A DNA stretch of 64,000 nt from Ilex aquifolium (GCA_951799425.1 OX637405.1:17581089-17645088); one strand, 5' to 3'; shown: positions 23,968 to 35,440, numbered from the stretch's first letter. The notes: generated from the letters alone by a model not told the origin. Program-made: numbers and translations.

Positions 23968-26555
23968 TGTAACGCCCCAAAAACCACCCTGGAAGGCATT
24001 ACCTTTTAAAACCATTCATACCATGGGAACAACTAATAAAATCCATAAATAACCAGGGGTCCTTAATTTAATAAAATTCGGGCAGAGTCTCCTTTGTTCG
24101 AGGAGCTCTACCCAAAAAATAACATGTGCAATTATACTACATTGACCACACCGGGTCTATTTATCCATAAAATATTTACAACATTATCCAAAAGAATAAG
24201 CCCAAGTCATGGCTATTACATCTCAAAAATTAATTAAAGTAGCACAGCGGAATAAACAAAAGAAGCTAGACTACACAATGTTCCAAAAGAATGTCCTAGT
24301 CTAGTACAAAAGGAAGGGAGGTCGCTCTATGCGTCCACCTCGGGATCCACACTCCCGTCAAGTGGAGTCTCTCAAGTAGCGGGATCCTCGACCCTTACGT
24401 CCTCCTCAAGCAGGTAATCTGAAAAATGTTAGCGGTAGGGGGTGAGCACAAAGCTCTGTAGAGAAATTCTCCCAAACCCATACAAGGTTTAGAAAAAAAA
24501 ACATTTAAAACGGTCGGTCTCATTTTTAACATAACATAGATACATAATTTGAATTAAAGCAGTGACATTTAAAAATGATCTCAAGTTTATGTAAAAACAT
24601 TACTTAAATGAATAAACGAGCACCACATACAAATAATAACCATTAATGGCCATAAACAATTCCCAACAATTCTTTCAGTAGGTGGCATACTTTGTGGTAA
24701 CCTCCACCCCCTTTTAGGTCACCTTTGATTCTCAAGCATCCTTACCTGGAACCTCTTGAGAATGGATGAGCATCCTTACATGGAACCTCTCACCAATCAC
24801 TACATTGTTTCCCAAACATCCTTACCGGGAACCTCTTGGGAAGGGGTGAGCATCCTTACAAGGAACCTCTCGCTCATGTGCATCACAAACAACCCAACCA
24901 AGCATATCATTCCAACATTTATCTCAATTTACAAGCATCTATCCAAAATCCTCAAAATATATCATATAACCATTCCACAACCAACCAAGAAAAATACATG
25001 AGATCACAATAACATCATTTTCTACCCAACACAAAGCACTAAGGTTTCAAAATTCATAATAAAGCAAGCATTTAAGAAGGAAATACATCACTCTCCCAAA
25101 AATTAGGGTTTTAAAACTAGAAAGAAATTTCATGGGTATTAAACCCTAACTTTATTCAAAACATGTAATCTTTGCAAAAAACCTAAGAGAGGTTGATTCC
25201 ATAGCATATATATACCATTGATAGCCAAAACATATATATATATATATATACTCTAACCTCAATGCAAGTGAATGAGAGAAAACTCCTACCTTGAATCCTT
25301 AGCTTTGGTGTGAAGAACAAGAATATTTGATCTTGAATCACCCTTGAATCTCTTATTTTTTCCCTTCCTTTCTTCCTATCTAATGCTCTCTAGGGTTCCA
25401 AGAGGTGTGGGGGTGTGAGGGGAGTGAAATAAATGAGGGCAAGTGAGATGAAAATGAATTTAAACACAGCAGCCCCGAAAAACACTGTTCACAGGCTGTT
25501 TTGGGTTTCTCCAAATTTACGGTTTTGCCACTAAGAATCTCCAATTTGATGCATATGACTACCCTAAGGTTTTTCGACGTTCTGGATTCATTTTTAATGT
25601 TATTTTAACCTAAAAACATTTATTTTTATGATTTATCTCAAAATCAAAGTCAACGTACACCCGAAACACTAAAGTTTCTATTTTTACCCATCCGAACTAG
25701 CTATTAATGAAGTTTTGCGATGTTTGTAAATAAAAGGTGATAAATGGTGCTTCTTAAAGCCTTTTATACTTATTTGAAGCCTAAAAGTACTCATTATTCT
25801 TATATTTTGATTTATGATGCAAATGGAGACATTAAACGCAAAACGAAGCTAATTGGACTCTTTCGACATAATTTCGTTATCTGAGCATAACTCTCTCATC
25901 CGAGCTCCGATTGAGATGATTCAAGATGGTATGGAATTCTAAGAAAGAGCTCTACAAATTTCATTTTTTGATTTTTGAGATATATTGACTGCATCAAGGT
26001 CTAAATCGAGCTTGAAGTTGCAGCCAGTGCACTGTTCACGTGCACTGTTCAAGCTAAATGGACTGTTTTGACATCGCTTCGTTATCTGGGCATAATTCTC
26101 TTATCCGAACTTCGATTGAGATGATTGAAGATGATATGGAATGCTATGAAAGATCTCTACAACTTTCATGATTTGAGTTTTGAGAGATATTGATTGCATC
26201 AAGGTCGAAATCGAGCTTGAAGTTGCAGCCAGTGCACTGTTCACGTGCACTGTTCACAGCTGTTTCATCCCTTTTTCCATTTCCAATCCATTCCTAAGCC
26301 AACCAAATCCATCCCAAATCTCTCCAACACATATTTCTACACCAAACCTATTTAATACAAGTTCTAGGACCTAAAATTTCATATTTTCACTTATTAAAAC
26401 TAAATTTCAACTATTATTTCCACTAACATTTTAAATATTTACTTTTTCAATCTACCAAATTCAAACACACATCACTACACATATCCACATTTTTACAACA
26501 AATATTTACTATATATATATATATACATATATAAAAGAAAATGCGGGGTGTTACA
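23968..26555 (-). repeat. 5' LTR of N1
   Basis: 2588 bp, plus-strand ends TGTAACGCCCC and GCGGGGTGTTACA. It mirrors the left LTR throughout, including the AGCATCCTTAC phrase repeat (about 24735-24875) and the doubled ~190-bp unit with CACGTG words (about 25855-26260). It also has a short AT microsatellite near its right end. Confidence 0.93.
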
Positions 26556-26804
26556 TAATCGCTGAAAGACAACAAATTGCTGGTTTTTCTCAATGTTGTT
26601 TATTACTGTTTTAACATTACAAATAAAATTTAATTTAAGTTGGGGAGGTATGAGTGTGAATTTACTTTTTGTTTTTAGCATAATAATTTTTGATTTAAAA
26701 ATTATGTTCGTTTTTGTGACTGGCAGACGTTAAAGAACAGGATAGTGAGTCAACTTTCAATAATTTTTGAGTCATTTTTTCTTTTCTTTCTTAAAATTTG
26801 AAAA
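26556..26804 (+). promoter_or_regulatory. Internal polypurine-like tract and acceptor-like site before the accessory ORF of C
   Basis: Resumes element C after the N1 target duplication. TTTAATTTAAGTTGGGGAGG near 26630-26650 resembles the 3' polypurine tract of the same element (TTTAAGTTGGGGGGTG at 33507-33521). TTTTTGTGACTGGCAG ending at 26726 looks like a 3' splice site, about 80 bp before the ORF. Element G has the equivalent GTGACTGACAG followed by ACGTTAAAGAAC (minus, near 57883-57860). Conservation in two divergent elements suggests a role, but splicing is only inferred. Confidence 0.45.
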
Positions 26805-27209
26805 ATGGACGAAAAATTATTTTGGTTAAGTTTAATGCTATTACATCATTTTCCAAAAGATATACATATGTTGATCATGCAAAAAGCTAGATATGTTAGA
26901 AATTTAGAAATATTCGAAAGTCAGGCAAGACCCTTGTGTGGAAAAAGTACATATGCTAAACACCGACGAGCAAATCGTCTCTGTGCTTGTGTAAGATGTG
27001 GTCGTACAGAACATTTGAGACAATATAATAAGTGTGCAGAACCAATTTCAGGTCGAGCGTCAGATCGTTTACGGTGGACTAGGTATGGGCAGAGTAAGGA
27101 TTATCCTAAGGCGCCATCCTATTCTACCCCAATGTTAACAAGATACGTGAGAATTGAAGTTAACCGTGTCACTGGTGTTGTTGATCCAGATAGTTCTGAT
27201 ACTGACTAA
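26805..27209 (+). CDS. Uncharacterised accessory ORF between pol and env-like gene (element C)
   Basis: A 134-residue frame starting MDEKLFWLSLMLL. It has a hydrophobic start (residues 5-25), a basic middle (about 45-66), a Cys-rich segment RLCACVRCGRTEHLRQYNKC (about 64-83) that could bind zinc, and a C-terminal part with GQSKDYPKAPSYSTPML followed by RYVRIEVNRVTG. Element G has a homologue at the same place on the minus strand (57422-57860) whose end shares the SKDY...YS...L.R.VR.E..RVTG pattern. I do not recognise the family. Conservation between divergent elements argues that it is or was a real gene. It follows a conserved acceptor-like site and lies about 450 bp before the env-like gene. 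Confidence 0.6.
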   Translation: MDEKLFWLSLMLLHHFPKDIHMLIMQKARYVRNLEIFESQARPLCGKSTYAKHRRANRLCACVRCGRTEHLRQYNKCAEPISGRASDRLRWTRYGQSKDYPKAPSYSTPMLTRYVRIEVNRVTGVVDPDSSDTD

Positions 27210-27654
27210 ATATGATCAACAAGATGTAGAATTTTGGAAATAACTGTACATAGTTGTAAATAAATGTAAATAACTATCAAATAAATAAGGAAATTTGTAA
27301 ATAACAAATAACAAATAACAAATAAAAAATTAATAAAACCAATTCTTTGACAAGAAAAAGAGTGGTTAGCAAAGCTTTGTAGAATATATAAAGTAGTGTT
27401 TAATTTTGTAAACTGCAGGAATTTACAGGAAACAAAGAAGAGTCTGCAGTTGCGAACCAAAAACTAGTCAAATAGCACCATCCGAACGGTGAGATTAGCG
27501 TCCAGACGGCAGTGCCCCTATATATACCTTCTCCATGCAGAAAGATGATCAATTTAGTGTCTCTCACAATCCAAATACAAAAAAGCCGAAATTCTCCAAA
27601 GAATAGCCTTGAAATCAATTAAAACAAAGTGTTTGAAGAGAGATCAAGAAGAAC
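27210..27654 (+). promoter_or_regulatory. TCCGAACG/GTCCAGACGG words and TATA box before the env-like gene of C
   Basis: A noncoding stretch holds CATCCGAACGG and GCGTCCAGACGG (27479-27510), immediately followed by a TATA box CTATATATACC (27518-27528) about 130 bp before the env-like start. The words resemble those at 575-735. The left part (27240-27340) is AT-rich with a short AAATAAC repeat. Confidence 0.5.
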
Positions 27655-28749
27655 ATGGATTCAAGACGAAGAACAAGAAAATCTTCAAGCCAACCACAAA
27701 GAGATCAATCTCCACTACCTCAGGCACCTCCACAACAACCTCATCCAGGAAATATCTACGATGAGGTGATGTTTGAAAATCTTGAACAACAGGTCTGGTA
27801 TGATGCTAACTTTATCTCCAAAACTATTATTGTTGAACGGCCGGTTATTTATGAAGATTTTAAAAATATAGGAATACAACAAATTCTTGATGCAAGACGA
27901 TGGTTACATTATGTTAGAATATATGTTCCTGCCTATGACTGCCTAGTTCGAGAATTCTATAGTAATGCTGATATAATTGGAAAAAGACAATTACGTGTGT
28001 TCGTACGAAGTGTTGTTTTTCAAGTTACACCGGCTACTATAGCCGAATTTTTTCACCCCATGCAAAGACCACCCCACCCACAATATCCTTACACTGAACT
28101 ACCTGATTTGCATGAAGTAGGGAGAGAATTGACAGGGAATCCAAGATTTGTTTGGGGAAGCCCGAATAATTACATAAAACAAGGGGAACTGACAGACAAA
28201 TACAAAATTCTCAGTTTGATAACAGCATACAGTTTCCTACCCCGAGCTCAAAAGAATCAACTTTATACTGAGCAGGCCTATTTTCTATATGCATTTGGGA
28301 TGGGACACACCATCGACTGGCCGAACTTAATCATGGACCAAATGTTACTTACAGTCAATAAAAAGAAACTCTCACTCCCATATGATATGCTAGTTTCTCA
28401 GCTATGCAGGGACGAAGGTGTGATCATTAATCAGATATGGAAAACAGTGGAACCTCTTGGAGCATTGGATAAAACTTCATTAAAAAAAAGTCATGGAGGA
28501 CGAATGGAAAACCAACCTGAAGCATCACCTGAACCACAAGAAGAACCGTTCCAAGTACCTGAGGAATTCATACCACTGACACCACAAGAAAATCAACCAT
28601 ACATACCAATGGACAACAGAACTGATAGACAGATCTTACTGGAGATAGAGACCAATATTACTCAGATAAACAGACACCTGGAGGAATATGAGCAGAATCA
28701 AGTACAGTTCTTTAGAGAATGTTTCGAAGCAGGATCTTCTGCTTCTTAA
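27655..28749 (+). CDS. Env-like/putative plant transposon protein (element C)
   Basis: An uninterrupted 364-residue frame. The first 35 residues are basic, then Pro/Gln-rich (SSQPQRDQSPLPQAPPQQ). The conserved region (about 40-275) contains YDCLVREFYSNADIIG, VGRELTGNPRFVWGSPNNYIKQGELTDKYKILS and LYTEQAYFLYAFGMGHTIDWP. The last third is acidic and Pro/Gln-rich, ending in a heptad-like ILLEIETNITQINRHLEEYEQNQVQFF segment. It is distantly related to the B and D proteins and closer to that of G (shared ELTDKYK and RREFYSN motifs). No signal peptide is evident. Start chosen at MDSRRRTRKS, the first Met of the frame. Molecular role unknown. Confidence 0.78.
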   Translation: MDSRRRTRKSSSQPQRDQSPLPQAPPQQPHPGNIYDEVMFENLEQQVWYDANFISKTIIVERPVIYEDFKNIGIQQILDARRWLHYVRIYVPAYDCLVREFYSNADIIGKRQLRVFVRSVVFQVTPATIAEFFHPMQRPPHPQYPYTELPDLHEVGRELTGNPRFVWGSPNNYIKQGELTDKYKILSLITAYSFLPRAQKNQLYTEQAYFLYAFGMGHTIDWPNLIMDQMLLTVNKKKLSLPYDMLVSQLCRDEGVIINQIWKTVEPLGALDKTSLKKSHGGRMENQPEASPEPQEEPFQVPEEFIPLTPQENQPYIPMDNRTDRQILLEIETNITQINRHLEEYEQNQVQFFRECFEAGSSAS

Positions 28750-28972
28750 ACAGACTGGAGATTCTACAAAACAATTTGTTTTCTTTCACTCATCTTTTAC
28801 ATTATGCACTTTTATTTTATGCACTTAAATTATAAGTTACTTTATGTTTTAACCATGCTGTTTGTTTTGAACTTGTTTATGTTTAACTAGTTTTTGATAA
28901 TTAATATGGAACTCATGTTAATTCCGTTAGGAGGATTATTTTATATAATTTACAGTTGAATTAGGTTAATAT
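28750..28972 (+). other. 3' noncoding DNA of element C, before J
   Basis: AT-rich with no ORF or repeat. It continues at 31985 on the other side of solo LTR J. Confidence 0.6.
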
Positions 28973-29599
28973 TGTGACACCCCAAAATCCGGGGGTCCGT
29001 TGATTACCCATCAACCCGCGGAATACCTGTAGATACCTAGTATCTCGATATCACACTGTTATGCCCCATTTACCGGGGTCCATAACTAAACGAAATTTGG
29101 GCAGAGTCTCCTTTGTATGGGGAGCTCTACCCAATACCCAACCTGTGCAATACACAATTACCAGACCCATCCGAGGTCAAATATAAAGCAATGGCCGCAC
29201 CGGGTCCATGTATAAGTAAACATTGGCCACACTGGGTCCAATTAACCATACTTAAATCAAAACATGAAAGGCTAATCTAACAATAGTCTTTATAAGTTCT
29301 ATTACAATTATTTTACGCATTACATGCCCCAAAATATAGTTTCTAACATGTAATTACAAAAAACATTAAGTAAAGCCACATACGACTTTCTTCAAGCATG
29401 AGGGTCCAAAATGGAGCCATCCGCTGGTGTATCTCTCCCACCTGAAATGTGTTCCCGTATAGGGTGAGCCAACGCCCAGTAGAGTATTTCCTACAGAGGC
29501 TACTCCTCAACCTATATGCATATGAAATGTTCACATGCAACATCCATAAATCCGTAACCATTCCATCAAATAATATACAATTAAATGATGTAATGCTAT

Positions 29600-29930
29600 A
29601 ATGTCATGCCATGAATGAGGTGAGACCCACCCATGTGCACTCAACCCGAGTCCACTCTGACTCCCTTTACATGTCAATGTCATGTATGTTAAACCGGGCT
29701 ACCTAAGCCCCATGAATGAGATGAGACTCATGTACTCGACCCGAGCCTGCCCCGGCTCAACATGAAATGAGATGTGACTCATTTACACACTCACCCCGAG
29801 CCCTTCCCAGCTCGACAACACAATGCAAATGCCAATGTGTACAACATGCCATGAGTGAGATGAGACTCAATCATGTAACACACCCCGAGCCTCCCCGGCT
29901 CCCACACACACAATGAAATGTCAATGTGTC
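29600..29930. repeat. Degenerate tandem phrase in J: TGAGATGAGACTCA plus CCGAGCC
   Basis: Four or five loose copies of a ~60-80-bp phrase with CATGAATGAGATGAGACTCA followed by CACCCCGAGCCTSCCCCGGCTC. TGAG and CTCA, and GAGCC and GGCTC, could pair within each copy. Confidence 0.7.
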
Positions 29931-30289
29931 GTAAAATCCGCCGTTGATGTTATCCACTCAACGACCATTGATAAATCAAAACCCTTGTGTCTTTGTTGGG
30001 CAACGGATTTTGGTATCTCAACCGCCGGTTCCGTAAACCATGGCACTTTTCTGGAATTTCACCGCCGGACAAATGCCTGAACCATGTAATCGGGTCTTGC
30101 ACCCGAGGGGGGATCTATCCCTTCTTGCTATACCCTGACACAAGTTTTCCCTTTATGCATGTAACCGTGCAAATCAAATGAATATTCAATCCATCTTTCC
30201 CGAGCCCACCATCAAACACCAAGTATGGTGTTGATTAATGCAACCATACCACCACACTCATGAATGACTCCCATGAATGTGACACAACC

Positions 30290-30725
30290 TTATGCCCAAT
30301 ATGCTATGACCGCCAATGAGCAACTCTTTTCATGTCCACATGCATTTAATACCACATAGATTGTGGTACAATACCCATGCACAAACATGCCCACACCCAT
30401 GCTAACATCCCATGAATGTGATGCCCATGTCCACATACATTTAATACCACATAGATTGTGGTATAAACACCCATGCACAACATCCCTATGACACAATGTC
30501 CATGTATGTGATGTTCCCGTACATATGCAATGTAATGACCCATTGCTTCTCTCATGCAAGGTTCATATGTAATGAATGCCATATGAACTGTCTCTACCAC
30601 ATTCCAACATATGGTATTAACAACAACCATGCACACACACACACCACTCATGATGTGAATTTCCCGTGCATATGCAATGCGATGTATCATTGCAATAACA
30701 TTATGTCACATATGTAATGCATGCC
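30290..30725. repeat. Degenerate repeat in J: CCCATGTCCACAT...ACCACATAGATTGTGGTA
   Basis: Two near-identical ~90-bp copies (about 30330-30400 and 30420-30475) with the hairpin-prone TACCACATAGATTGTGGTA, followed by looser ATGTGATG/CATATGCAATG words. It creates long but meaningless frames on both strands. Confidence 0.7.
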
Positions 30726-31155
30726 ATATGGACTAAATTAACATAATCAATTTCATTCCATGGCAATTTACATTATAAACGTATAAATTCCATGCTTCAT
30801 CACAACAATTGATATATCAAAATATATATCTGACATTCACAATTTCAACATAAATCATATCGTACACATATGATTTTCATTTACCACATAAGGCATAACA
30901 TGTTATTTATCATATAACAATTTCAATCCATTAGGCATTTTGTTGAACACCTTCAAGGCAAACAACATGGTAACACATATCATGCCCAATTTCCACATAA
31001 TTCAAGAAATTCCAATAGGCAATTTCTACATACCCATTTAGGATAAAATTATTTTACCTAAATTCCACCAATAGGCAAGTGTAATTTTCTAACAACCTAC
31101 CCACCATCTTCATTATTCCATAACCATATACATATAAATATATGTATACATAGGT

Positions 31156-31157
<2 letters not shown>

Positions 31158-31229
<72 letters not shown>
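31158..31229. repeat. (AT)n microsatellite in J
   Basis: About 36 uninterrupted AT units. Likely variable in length and prone to slippage. Confidence 0.97.
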
Positions 31230-31231
<2 letters not shown>

Positions 31232-31984
31232 AGCCCATTTATCATAGGCATTTCTAGGTAAGAAATCAACCCAAGTAGGAGAACCCCTACCTCTTGTAGC
31301 GTGAGAATCCCGTAGGAAGCTCCCAAGACCCGAAAACCCAACTCGAAGCTTGATTTTCCCAACTCCCGAAATTTCACCTTCGGTGAAATTCGTTGTTTTT
31401 GGTACCCACGCGTAGCCTTCGTCGCGTAGATGAACTTTGCCTTTTGAATCGACGAATTCCGACGGACGGAACTCCCGGAATCGGAGCGGGAAGGCTAAAG
31501 AATTTTTTTTTTTGGCTTTGGTCTTGGGCGGCTGAAAAGGCTGAAGTTCAGCTGAAAAATTGTTCAAAAAGCTGATTTTTTTAGGATATTTATAGGCAAA
31601 AATGTGCGGTCCACATCGCACCACATATTTTCGACTTTCGGGTCCGTTTTTCGTCCCGAAACGATTTATTAAGTCCCGGATTAAGTCCAAATTAATTTTA
31701 TTGGAACTTTAATCCAATTATAAGGAAATTTTATAAAATCCATTATTGGGGACCTTTAAAATTACATTCGCCACACAGTCGCCTCGAACGACGTGTAAAA
31801 ATCCGACTATCTCGGAATTCGACGAAATTTCTGGTGATTACTAGATTTCGCGTTGCGAATCCAATGGTGCACTCCGTTTCCTCATCCGAGGTCTAGAACA
31901 TGATTATTTCAAATACGCATAAGGGTGGAGAATTACCATTTTGCCCTTTTTAAGAAAAAATTCAATTTTTTCCCGGGTTTTACA

Positions 31985-33521
31985 AATATTCCTATGTTTT
32001 GTGAAAATAACCTTAATCTGATCACATGGGATTTTCATATTTTAATTGTATATTATCTTAATATTTCCGTTTAAACTTATTCTGTTACAGCACGAATAGA
32101 TTTCTTTATTTCAGAAACCTTGTGAAATATTACACTCTTTACATATTTAGTGGAGATGTCTAACCAATTGAAGAATTTGAGCCAATCTTCCTTGGAGAGA
32201 TATTCTACATCTACTCGAATAAACATCTTCGATTCTACGGTAAACTTTCTTTCAATAATCTCATTAATTTTGTCTTGATTAACATTTGTTAGATTATGTT
32301 ATTAGCATTATCCTAAAAATTCTTTTGGATAGGATTCATACAGATAAATAATTTCTGGAAAATGATCTTAGGCCATTTTTCATTATCTTTGAATCTTGAC
32401 ATTTTCTTTTACAAAATTATATCCTTAGTCAACCATGATTGAGCCTAAAAGAGTATAAATTCTTTTCACGAAACCCGAAAAATACCAGAGCCACATGAAA
32501 ATAAATTAAATCTACCTTTTGCTATCTAATTTTCTTGCATCCTCTTTTAAATCAGTATGATACAGAAAAACAAAAGAAGAAGGAAACAAAACAGTGAAAA
32601 AAAAAAAGAAAAGAGTATTGGCTATTTAAAGAAAAGAAAAAACAGAAAGAAAATAGCCAAGAAAGTGAAAAATGGAAAAATAAAAAGGATAAATATGCAA
32701 AGTCTTAGAAAGCTAAGAAGAGGTATGCCACAATACAAAGAAATGATAGCCTTTGAATCCCATAGACGTCGTTTCTTACACCCTAAACCTATGGCCACGT
32801 TACAACCCAAAGAAAGTCCTTTTTTATTCTAGAAATTATGTATCTATATTAATCCTATCTATCTATCCATAACAGGAGAATGTTAATAATATGTCTAATA
32901 TAGTGTTCATATCTAGTCATGAGATTATGTCAAATTCAATTTTATTCAAATACCCGTTCTTCAGATATATTACATGTGATATTATTTGCTTTGTTAACAA
33001 TATTCCAAATCACATGTAACAATTGAGAGGATAGTCACTATAATGTATGTGTATTCTTTGCTGAGGGTATTTCAGGAAAGAATTGACATCAATACTACCA
33101 TGAAAGATAGTAATATTTCTTAAGTGATTTTTGAAACAAAAGAAATCAGTACACACATACACAAGTTTTTATAAAAATATATAGATAATGTTATAGCTAA
33201 CGTGTGTTACTCTTGTAGTGATCGGAAAAAGGAAATATTGTAACAATGCACAGGAATATTGATTTAATTTTAGTTGTGAAAACTATTCATTATAAACTCC
33301 TAACTATTGAAGTTTGTAAGTAGCTTCACTGAAAACCTTCACGAGACAAAACTTGTCCACTAGAGATCACCTAGGGGTTTAACGGCTTGTTGCATATGCT
33401 AAATGCAATCGTGAAAAAATCTACCAAAATGATTTTACCTCTGTTATGTTATTTTTATTTTGTGAAATAATTTCTATAATTTGTGTTTACTAGGGACTAG
33501 TAAAGTTTAAGTTGGGGGGTG
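31985..33521 (+). other. 3' noncoding region and polypurine tract of element C
   Basis: AT-rich, about 1.5 kb, with no supported gene; a short Lys/Arg-rich frame at 32557-32832 reflects an A-rich run. The region ends with the polypurine tract TTTAAGTTGGGGGGTG directly before the LTR start TGATTAACCC. Confidence 0.7.
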
Positions 33522-34668
33522 TGATTAACCCTAATTAGTGTATAAATTAAAATGATTAAGTAATCAATTTTGTGGATAAAACAATTAAATATTATGAATT
33601 ATAGTGTGTGCTTAAATTAAAGTTTTAAATACTTTATGTTCAAATTTCAGGGTCAAATGCAGAAATACTGGAGAATACAAGACAAATTTGCAAAGCTTGA
33701 AGTAACAAAGGACCAAAGTGTAATAAAGAAACATGGACCAACAAGAAGTTGACAAGTGGCAGCCCAAGAAGCCAACACCTAGCACCACTGCAAGGCACCA
33801 CCTTTGGGAAGGTGGTGGTAGGCGTTGGGATGGCCCCCCTTGGCCGAGAGGTCCCCCCCTCTATAAATAGGGGTGCTTTCTTCATTCTTGCTACCATTCC
33901 TTGCCAAGCCTTTCAATACTTCTCCGAGACCAATTCTCCCTTCATTTGGCCGGCCACCCTTGAGCCAAGCAAGCTTTCCAAAGATAGAAAGAAAGCGAGA
34001 AAGAAAAAGAAATAGAAAGTTCAATACATAGCCGGTCCGTGATACACTTTTACTGTTACTCTGTATTTCTACATTTCTATTATATCTTTCTATTCGGATA
34101 GTTGAACTACCGCCACTTTTGTGTCTTGAATGATAATAAAGGTGGTTGTGTTTCAATTGTTCCTTGTGAAAGAAGTTTTACAGTTTACCGTTTAATTTTA
34201 GTTGTAATGACGAATAACCACACTCCTTGTTTGTCTATAGCAATGGAGTGTGAGTAGTCGTTTATACCCTTCAAAATAGGGTAAACATATGTATAATATT
34301 GGTTAGATTATGGAAATGCTGATGTTTTATTTCTATGTTTATTTATATATGTATTATATGCTTAATGCATGATATAGTGATGTACGTAATTTCGGTGATG
34401 TGCCTGGAATTATGTCATCAGTGTATCATAAGACCAGCCAGTTAAAAATCCACGGTGTTCCTACCGGTATGGCTTGTCCTCCACTGGAACACTGAGGATT
34501 TTCTACTGATGTGTGGTTCAAAACCTAAATGATCCTCATGAATGGCTTGTCCTTCTGGGTTATTAGGGTTTCTTTACTTACTATATATAACTATATTGAC
34601 AGTCTAACAACCACGGTGTTCCTACCGGTATGGCTTGTTCTCCACCGGAATGCTGAGGATGTTTAACT

Positions 34669-34708
<40 letters not shown>

Positions 34709-35440
34709 AGATGACCTATTGGGTAATTCAAATATTCCTCATGAATGGCTTGTCCTTTTGGTTCACTTGAATTAGTTAATTGGTACGTCTATAACCAGCT
34801 TTCCTAAGAAGTTGTTGTGTTATGCTATATTACCACCAGTTAACCTAAGAAGTGGTTGTGTTATGGTTTAATATGTGTGTACTTGCTATCAAGAGAATCA
34901 ATTGAATAACTCAAGTATTCCTCATGAATGGCTTGTCCTTCTGGTTTGCTTGGGTTAATCAATTGACGTGGACATAACCAGCTTTCCTAAGAAGTTGCTG
35001 CGTTATGAGTTATTATCACCAGTTAGCCTAAGAAACGACTGTGTTATAGTTTATATACATTAGACCTGCCGATTGACTTTCCAGTAAAATGGAAGTTAAT
35101 TGTTGTGAGGTAGCATTTCCAGTAATAAGCCAATATAAAGCATATGGATCCTTAAATTGAAGGGTATCTTTTATATTTTTATCACTTATACGCTTTACTT
35201 ACGCATTTTATTATCTCCGCACTTTATTTCCGCATTTTATTTAAATTAGACTAGTTATCAATCTAAGCTCACATCACAAGCTATCAAACATCATACTACT
35301 CCAAACAAAAATTTTACTGTTTTTATTTATTTTACATACTAAATTACTAAACTCTTCGTGGGATCGATACTTGGACTTAAACCGAGAAAACTATAATTTG
35401 ACCACTTATACTTGGGTGTATAATAATATAATTCAGACCA
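33522..35440 (+). repeat. 3' LTR of element C
   Basis: 1919 bp from TGATTAACCC to AATTCAGACCA. A likely TATA box CTCTATAAATAGGGG lies at 33860-33874. The end carries the CGTGGGATCGATACTTGG...ACTTGGGTGTATA phrase shared (on the other strand) with the LTRs at 18149 and 53293. The right neighbour is D, cut within its hairpin repeat. Confidence 0.85.
34430..35060 (+). repeat. Degenerate tandem phrases in the C LTR
   Basis: Three intermixed phrases recur: CCACGGTGTTCCTACCGGTATGGCTTGT (twice), CCTCATGAATGGCTTGTCCTTYTGG (three times) and ATAACCAGCTTTCCTAAGAAGTTG (twice, plus looser copies). An AT microsatellite (34672-34705) interrupts them. ACCGGT is again present as the centre of one phrase. They lie downstream of the TATA box, in the transcribed part. 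Confidence 0.75.

Larger units (their letters stand above)
15234..26555 (-). mobile_element. N1: Tekay/Del-like chromovirus inserted in element C
   Basis: An 11.3-kb insertion bounded by two LTRs of 2582 and 2588 bp and a perfect target duplication TAATC (15229-15233 and 26556-26560). On the minus strand: 5' LTR, initiator-Met tRNA primer site, gag, protease, RT, a foreign Athila-like segment, the chromodomain end of pol, polypurine tract and 3' LTR. A visual comparison of the first ~500 bp of the two LTRs shows about a dozen differences (2-3%). That suggests an age of around a million years under commonly used plant rates, a rough figure. It cannot move by itself because RNase H and integrase are missing. 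Confidence 0.93.
28973..31984 (-). mobile_element. J: 3.0-kb solo LTR in element C
   Basis: Plus-strand ends TGTGACACCCC and CCCGGGTTTTACA with a perfect 5-bp target duplication AATAT (28968-28972 and 31985-31989). A TATA box on the minus strand (GCCTATAAATATCC, near 31600-31587) gives the LTR sense as minus. The copy starting at 63497 runs in the other orientation. The block carries an AT microsatellite and two zones of degenerate tandem phrases. No internal region is present. Which lineage owns it is not shown; the ACACCCC end is common in Ty3/Gypsy LTRs. Confidence 0.9.
7936..35440 (+). mobile_element. Element C: Athila-like element carrying three later insertions
   Basis: Removing the insertions E1, N1 and J leaves an Athila-like element of about 11.3 kb: gag, protease, RT/RNase H, integrase, a small accessory ORF, an env-like ORF, a 3' noncoding region, a polypurine tract and a 3' LTR (33522-35440). 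The 5' LTR and primer site are missing; the left edge joins the LTR end of B. Gag-pol is broken in several places, but the two 3' ORFs look whole. C must be older than E1, N1 and J, which all lie inside it. Its LTR (TGATTAACCC at the start) differs from that of B and D, so it is another family of the same lineage. Confidence 0.9.

Noticed and set aside
30290-30717. Several overlapping frames in J on both strands
   Set aside because: They come from the phrase repeat; J is a solo LTR.
31054-31690. Frames with long Ile-Tyr runs
   Set aside because: Translation of the AT microsatellite.
32557-32832. Lys/Arg-rich 91-residue frame in the C 3' noncoding region
   Set aside because: An A-rich run gives lysine codons by composition. 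No homologue in G or B.
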